NCBI GenBank assembly: GCA_038093975.1 | Contig: JBBPTG010000208.1 | Location: forward strand, 1-42,398 | From: Chalciporus piperatus | Taxonomy: Eukaryota; Basidiomycota; Agaricomycetes; Boletales; Boletaceae | Length of the DNA stretch: 42,398 bases | Direction: 5' to 3' | Shown here: piece after piece, positions 37,878-42,398 of the stretch | Layout: each line of letters starts with the position of its first letter | Position numbering within the stretch: the first letter of the stretch is position 1 | Program-made: the position numbers and the translations under genes | Notes under the pieces: model-generated | Told to the model about the DNA's origin: nothing | Seen by the model: only the letters and a program-made list of their open reading frames with translations | The model's database searches: none

Positions 37878-38422
37878 TGTCGAGGCGAGGTCGTTGGGAA
37901 ATGGTGGAGGTCTACAGCGAAGGTAGCCTTTCAGGGGGAACTTAGACCTTTTGTTACGCTTGTACCGGGTAGGTCAAAGCGTAGACACAAAAGCCTAGTC
38001 AAAGACAAGGGTTTCAAAGGTAGCCTAACGATGGGATGTCCACGTTAAGGCCTAGCGTCCGTTCAAGAGTGGGACGGTGACTCTCAGAGGGTTCAAAGGA
38101 AGCGAGGAATGACCAAGCTAGATTGTGTAGGTCTCAGTTAGGGTTACAGGAGGAAACTCGAGGGTTTATATAAGTGAAGGAACGAGTTAAGGGCAGGCAT
38201 AGAACAAGTCAGAATACGTAAGAACAAGTCATGACGAATAGGAATGAGTCATGCTCGGTAAGTATACGAGTCAGCGATGACGAAGCGTGGAAGGTGAAAG
38301 AACATTAAGGAATGTTTGCTGACTAAAGCAAGGTAAGAAATAAGGGGCCTAGGCAGGACTTGAACCAGCGACTAGGACTTAGTATAAGGTAACAAAGAAG
38401 GAAAGAATGAGTGATCGTAACA
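37878..38422 (-). repeat. LTR copy B (545 bp), 5' LTR of the Gypsy element
   Basis: Read on the minus strand it begins TGTTACGATCACTC, carries a B-box-like GGTTCAAGTCC near its start and TATATAAA (38163-38172 region), and ends CCTCGACA just upstream of gag. Promoter polarity is correct for driving gag-pol. It is the inverted partner of 32268-32811. Confidence 0.88.
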
Positions 38423-38828
38423 TATTATTTTTGTTTCTCATTTCCGCTCTAAACTGTACTCCAAGTTTGATATCTATCAGTTCAGGTACCTCGATCATAT
38501 ATTGCTTGGGGAGGTGATATATTTTACTCGACTAACTGTCGGAGAAGACGATGAACTACGCTTCGCTGACGTCGCCCTCATTCGGTCGTTCTCGCCGCCA
38601 AACGAAGCCGCTATGCAACGCTCTCACAAGACCTTTGTTACCTGTGAATTTACTCAAGTCGTCTTGGTCGTCAATGTTCGCGACATCCTTAGTGTCGTTG
38701 CAATGATCCCACACATGTATGAAGGGGAGGAGCATTTTTTTTGTGTCGAGCGGCCGGGATTCAGTCACTTAGTTGGATTAGTGGACGAGGACGAGCAGTG
38801 GCAGGATGATGGACCCGATGTCGAGTAG
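38423..38828 (+). pseudogene. C-terminal fragment of a transposon-associated protein
   Basis: The frame is open from the LTR edge: HFRSKLYSKFDIYQFRYLDH, LLGEVIYFTRL, LRFADVALIRSFSPPNEAAM, VVNVRDILSVVAMIPHMY, EHFFCVERPGFSHLVG, ending in an acidic DEDEQWQDDGPDVE and TAG at 38826-38828. This pattern resembles the tail of large basidiomycete DNA-transposon proteins, recalled by eye, with the exact family unsure. No start codon; truncated by LTR B. Confidence 0.5.
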
Positions 38829-38899
38829 CAAATATGTTCTTGCCATTTCGTTGTGAGCAAACATTGAAAACATGGATGCGAGTGTGCCAACAACGCTAT

Positions 38900-38963
38900 C
38901 GTACACGTTCGATTACAACTAACCGACTATCGTACACAATCTAACCGACTATCGTACACAATC
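38900..38963 (+). repeat. Short 22-bp tandem array before LTR
   Basis: TAACCGACTATCGTACACAATC is present twice plus a partial copy. The words resemble the minisatellite inside the CACTA-like element at 17960-18375. Confidence 0.65.
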
Positions 38964-39418
38964 TGTTATAGTATTTAAAAACTTTTCAAACTTTTGCCTA
39001 CAACGGTATTCGAACTCTGGACTTTATCTACAATTTAGGGGTCAAGCCGGATTCATCTTAATCCGCTCCGGTAGTCCCTGTAGCATTACGTAAACTATTA
39101 CATAATCAGGTCACGTGACAAAGGTCCAGACTTAGATGACTCAGCAATGATGTCATGGCCTAGACCCTAATCCGTACCTGGTACCTTTTCTTATCTATCG
39201 TCCCATTTACCTTATCTATCTTTTCCTTTATGATTTCCTTATTCGGCTGTTGGTCTGTGCGCACTTTTCAATAGTATATAAGTAGCCCTGTACTTATCAC
39301 AGACCCCAGTCTAATCCATTTGTTGCTTCACCGCAATTAAGCTTTAGTACTCAGCATATTCCTTCGCAAGGCTTAGTGTTGCCTTAAGTCCCCGCTGTGT
39401 TGTGACCCAGTCATAACA
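38964..39418 (+). repeat. 5' LTR of a second Gypsy-like element (455 bp)
   Basis: It begins TGTTATAG and ends CATAACA, giving TGTTAT/ATAACA inverted ends. It has a tRNA-B-box-like GGTATTCGAACTC near its start, a TATATAAG box at 39275, and a downstream leader to a gag gene in the same orientation. The other LTR is not in the window. Confidence 0.72.
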
Positions 39419-40074
39419 CTTGGATTAGACTTGAAAACACTGCCTGGTAGAGACCGCAACTCCGTCCACTGCTGCATATACGGCCGTCCGCCGTTATAAA
39501 TTGGATAACGTTGCTGTTCCCCATAGTGCACTAGGGGCTCTTTCGTGGTTCGAGACGTCTTGGGGTCTGCGCAAGCACTAGCCCTCTGACTGTAGACACC
39601 ACGCAGGTTCGTGTGATCACCTGTTGACGTCACACATTCGCCTTTTGGCTTTTCATTTCGTTTGGGCCAGCCTTTAGTGCCCCGTCTCTGTTATCCTCAG
39701 TACTATAGTATTCTGTTCGAAGACCGGATTGGGATCGTGCCCAATTGCGAAGGACGACAAGGGAAAAGCGCGTCGCCGCCCCCTTGGCTGAGTCATACGT
39801 AACAACGTAAGCCGGCAGCACCGCCGAGGTACAAAATAGAAAAACAATAAAAATAGTATCTTGTATTACGATAGTTTTTGCTACTGCTCGAAGATAGAAG
39901 TTCGAGAGTAGTATATGTGCAAAATCCAAACAGATCTTGGGAAAATTCCTCAGAAGGTCTGCAAAGATTCCGATAAGCGTCGCAGGTATTACCTCCGCTC
40001 GAAAAAATATTTTCTTCGTCCTCGTGTCTGTCATCCCCAGAGAACCTTTGGAAGATAGGGTTCAGTAAGGATAC
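39419..40074 (+). other. Untranslated leader of the second Gypsy-like element
   Basis: This 656-bp region lies between the LTR and gag. It starts CTTGGATTAGACTTG; a primer-binding site should lie here but I cannot assign a tRNA. The antisense frame at 39630-40034 is regarded as chance. Confidence 0.45.
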
Positions 40075-41412
40075 ATGTCAGCAGAGTTCTTAGATCAAGA
40101 ACCACAAACTCAAGGTTACAGATCCCCCCCACGTCACTTCTCTTCCTCATCAGAAAGTTCACATCCCTCTACTCCCTGTCCCGAAACTCCGATGGCAGAC
40201 CCCGTTGATCCCATCGCTGCTCTCACCGCCGCTCTGAAGGCGCTCATATCAGACAATTCGGACTCTGTGTCCAAAAAGGTTGCCGACCCTGGGAAATGGG
40301 ATGGTGACCGCACCAAGTTCCGTTTGTGGTGGGCACAGGTTAACGCCTGGCAGTCCGTCCACACGTGGAAAAACAACAAGGTTCGATGCCTCGCCGTACT
40401 CTCACGGTTAGAAGGAAAAGCGGCTGGGTTCGCTCAGATGACAATCGAGAAATGGTCTCGATATGAATTACTACCACCGCCACCAGTAGAAGGCGAACTA
40501 GCAGAGGAACCTGTTCGAGAACCCCTGGGACTACTAGCATGGCCCACGTGGACAATATTTTCACATCTCCTCAAATCACATTTCCAGATTGACGTACTCG
40601 CTCATGAGAGTCTCAGGAAATTGGAAGCATTGAAGCAGGCTGGGAAACCTGTGGACATCTTCCTCCAGGAGTTTGAATTATTGAAGGCGGAATCGGAGAT
40701 TGAAGATGCTCATGCCAAAGAGCTTCTGAAAAAGGCAATAGATTACAAAATCTATTATCAGGCGCAAATCAACACCAATGTTGATGAGCAAAATTTGACC
40801 AACACGATCGACACTTACCGAAAGTTGGGTCGAACTTTCGAACGTATCGTTGTTGAACGCGGTGCTCCAGTTCGTCAGGCACCCGCGACTGCGCCAAGGC
40901 CTTCATCTTCATATCCGTATCTCCCCCCTCGTTACCCAATTGCATCACGTCCGCTCCCACGTCCCCCCGTTCCGTATGCGGCCCCCCGTTTCACTCCCAC
41001 AGGCACACAACCTGGTCGTGGAGCCCCGATGGATCTGTCGGCACAGCAAATGCCAAGATCCCCCGTTCGGGGAAACTGTTTCAATTGCGACCAGCCAGGT
41101 CATTTTGCAAACGCGTGCCCAAAGCCCCACAGGCCGCGTCAGAGACAAGTTGTTATGTGGGATCCATACTCGCAACAATACGTTGAAACTTCCCTGCCGT
41201 TTGACAACCGGCAGATGCCCTTCGCAGGTACCATCCCTGCACCCTACCCTTCCCAATCTTCCCCCTACCCCGCTGGCCCGTCCACCAGCACAAGTTACAT
41301 GTCGCATCAAGCGGCATATACCAATCAAGAAGCGGAAGCGTACTGGCGCGACCGCATTGAATCAGAAGCCAAGGCACAGGCAGCCGAGGCTTTAAAAGGA
41401 AACAGCCAATGA
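40075..41412 (+). CDS. Gag of the second Gypsy-like element
   Basis: This is a 445-aa protein starting MSAEFLDQEPQTQGYRSPPR. The capsid region includes ADPGKWDGDRTKFRLWWAQV, VRCLAVLSRLEGKAAGFAQM, HLLKSHFQIDVLAHES and DIFLQEFELLKAESEIEDAH. A proline-rich linker leads to a CCHC knuckle (CFNCDQPGHFANAC). The C-terminal part is P/S/Y-rich and ends in a charged helix (EAYWRDRIESEAKAQAAEAL). Its stop overlaps the start of the next frame as ATGA at 41409-41412. It is unrelated at sequence level to the gag at 36610-37623 apart from the knuckle. Confidence 0.88.
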   Translation: MSAEFLDQEPQTQGYRSPPRHFSSSSESSHPSTPCPETPMADPVDPIAALTAALKALISDNSDSVSKKVADPGKWDGDRTKFRLWWAQVNAWQSVHTWKNNKVRCLAVLSRLEGKAAGFAQMTIEKWSRYELLPPPPVEGELAEEPVREPLGLLAWPTWTIFSHLLKSHFQIDVLAHESLRKLEALKQAGKPVDIFLQEFELLKAESEIEDAHAKELLKKAIDYKIYYQAQINTNVDEQNLTNTIDTYRKLGRTFERIVVERGAPVRQAPATAPRPSSSYPYLPPRYPIASRPLPRPPVPYAAPRFTPTGTQPGRGAPMDLSAQQMPRSPVRGNCFNCDQPGHFANACPKPHRPRQRQVVMWDPYSQQYVETSLPFDNRQMPFAGTIPAPYPSQSSPYPAGPSTSTSYMSHQAAYTNQEAEAYWRDRIESEAKAQAAEALKGNSQ

Positions 41413-41864
41413 GAGAAATGGGTTCTCGGCGGCTCGGACATAGTTTACCAAATGGTTGTATTAGTACTACTCCTTGTGTTCCGTTTCAATATAACTTTTC
41501 CTCTTCTTCTGAAAGGGCGTCCCTTAGTGGCGTGGCGACAGAAGTAAAACAATTCGTGCTTAATTCCCTTAAGGTAAATTATTCGAAAAAAGAAATCCCA
41601 TCAAAAATACATGTAAGGAACCAGAATCGGAAGAACGAACTGAATCTCGCCATCACTATTATGTACGATAAAGGGGAGCAATGGAAGAAAATGGAGTTTG
41701 CCGCTCTGTTGGATTCCGGCGCAACCGAAACCTTTATAGATAAATCGTTCTGTGAGCGACATGGTTTGACACTGGAAGAACTTCCTTTTCCTATTCCAGT
41801 GTATAATGCCGACGGCTCAGAGGGAGCGATAGGCGGTGTCACTCGAGCCCATTCAGCTCGTTAG
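41409..41864 (+). pseudogene. Pol N-terminus (aspartic protease) of the second element, truncated
   Basis: The frame opens at the ATG of the ATGA overlap (MREMGSRRLGHSLPNG) and reads into a retroviral-type protease: LAITIMYDKGEQWKKMEFAA then LLDSGATETFIDKSF with the catalytic DSG. It is open to 41864, but after the protease core (IPVYNADGSEGAIGG) it enters satellite sequence at about 41866. Reverse transcriptase, RNase H and integrase are absent from the window. Confidence 0.8.
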
Positions 41865-41865
41865 G

Positions 41866-42398
41866 CCGTACAGCAAGGCCAGCCGATCACCAATTAGGCC
41901 GTGCTCTACTGGCCGGCTAAGGATTGGCCGCTGGTGTATGGTCACCTAGGTTAGGGATCGGCTAGTAATAGAATGTACACGTAGAGTAGGGATCAGCCAA
42001 TGTACCATTGTGCCCTGGCAGTGGGAATGGCCAACACAAAGGTTCCCTGAGGTAGGACCTGGCCGACTGGTGCTAATTACCCAGTCCTGCCTGCATCAGG
42101 GTTCGGCCCATAGAGAATAGGGATAGGCCGATGTGTAAACCCTCCATGTGTAGGGAGCGGCCGATGCAGGAAATGTTTAGGGGTGGGCATTGGCCACTGA
42201 ATCATGTCTCCTACAGCAGGCATGGCCCGATAGATTGAGTGTCAATGGGTAGGGATGGGCCGATGCAATGATGTCCATCTGTAGGGATGGGCCGATGCCA
42301 CCCGCCTCAGTAGGTAGGGATTGGCCGATGTATAGTTTGTTGATGCATAGGAATGGGCCGATGCATTGAGCCTCAATGTGTAGGAATGGGCCGATGCA
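41866..42398 (+). repeat. GGCCGATG minisatellite, continuing past the window end
   Basis: Degenerate at first (GGCCAGCCGATCACC, GGATTGGCCGCTGG), the array becomes regular towards the end, with GTAGGGATGGGCCGATGCA recurring every ~35-50 bp between 42085 and 42398. It truncates the protease frame. The far boundary lies outside the window. Confidence 0.85.

Noticed and set aside
32268..38422. Complete Ty3/Gypsy element with two proper LTRs
   Set aside because: The LTRs are inverted, no matching target duplication flanks them, and pol lacks its 3' end.
39630..40034. 134-codon minus-strand frame in the second element's leader, with a hydrophobic stretch
   Set aside because: It lies in the untranslated leader between LTR and gag, has no splice or family support, and is probably chance.

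Overview
This window looks like nuclear DNA of a basidiomycete fungus, most likely an Agaricomycete. Genes are split by many 45-70 nt introns with GT(A/G)NGT donors, CTNAC-type branch points and YAG acceptors. The housekeeping proteins are fungal (chitin synthase, mitochondrial ETF-QO, the F-box/Sec10 protein Rcy1, Dus3). The mobile DNA is also fungal: Ty3/Gypsy elements, a LINE fragment, TIR elements and a tyrosine-recombinase fragment. All exon models were built by eye from splice signals, reading-frame continuity and family knowledge; no search was run.

Layout. 1-2095 (+): last ten exons of a division-1 chitin synthase. 2563-3489 (-): 3' part of a 2-oxoglutarate/Fe(II) dioxygenase, frameshifted and cut by a poly-A-tailed, 5'-truncated LINE (3490-4718) that keeps its RNase H domain. 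4716-7210: a TIR element with perfect 32-bp ends, full of ~150-bp and ~70-bp tandem repeats. 7211-8000: inverted copies of the same satellite and an ACTGG repeat. 8001-10090: a truncated zinc-ribbon protein, a protein with two SUMO-interaction-like motifs, and a weak spliced antisense candidate.

10199-16680 holds three same-strand relatives of an unrecognised four-helix membrane protein family: one intact, one a pseudogene, one diverged and intact. All end in the same ...SEETLV tail. The intact ETF-QO gene (11627-13750, -) lies between the first two. 14870-15397 carries fragments copied from two genes further right, RCY1 and a Crinkler-like gene. 16965-20560: the Crinkler-like gene itself, interrupted by a 1680-bp CACTA-like element (17337-19016, 3-bp target duplication CTC) and joined at its 3' end to the last exons of a sugar-transporter-like gene. 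20713-21700 (-): a proline-iminopeptidase pseudogene.

21936-28816 is the conserved core: RCY1 (-, 11 exons, 1080 aa) and DUS3 (+, 13 exons, 662 aa, including an 11-nt microexon), transcribed divergently from a 155-bp spacer. 28997-30555 (-) is a five-exon gene of unknown function with a lost 5' end. 30731-31500 carries two WD40 fragments head to head. 31802-32267 (-) is the catalytic end of a tyrosine recombinase.

32268-42398 is retrotransposon-dominated. A Ty3/Gypsy gag-pol (33383-37623, -) has a candidate -1 frameshift site and is flanked by 545-bp LTR copies in inverted, not direct, orientation. A second LTR (32813 to about 33390) has eight TGACTCA motifs. A transposon-protein fragment follows at 38423-38828. 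A second Gypsy-like element (LTR 38964-39418, gag 40075-41412, protease from 41409) is cut off by a GGCCGATG-containing minisatellite that runs to the window end. The strongest candidate for something undescribed is the SEETLV membrane-protein family.
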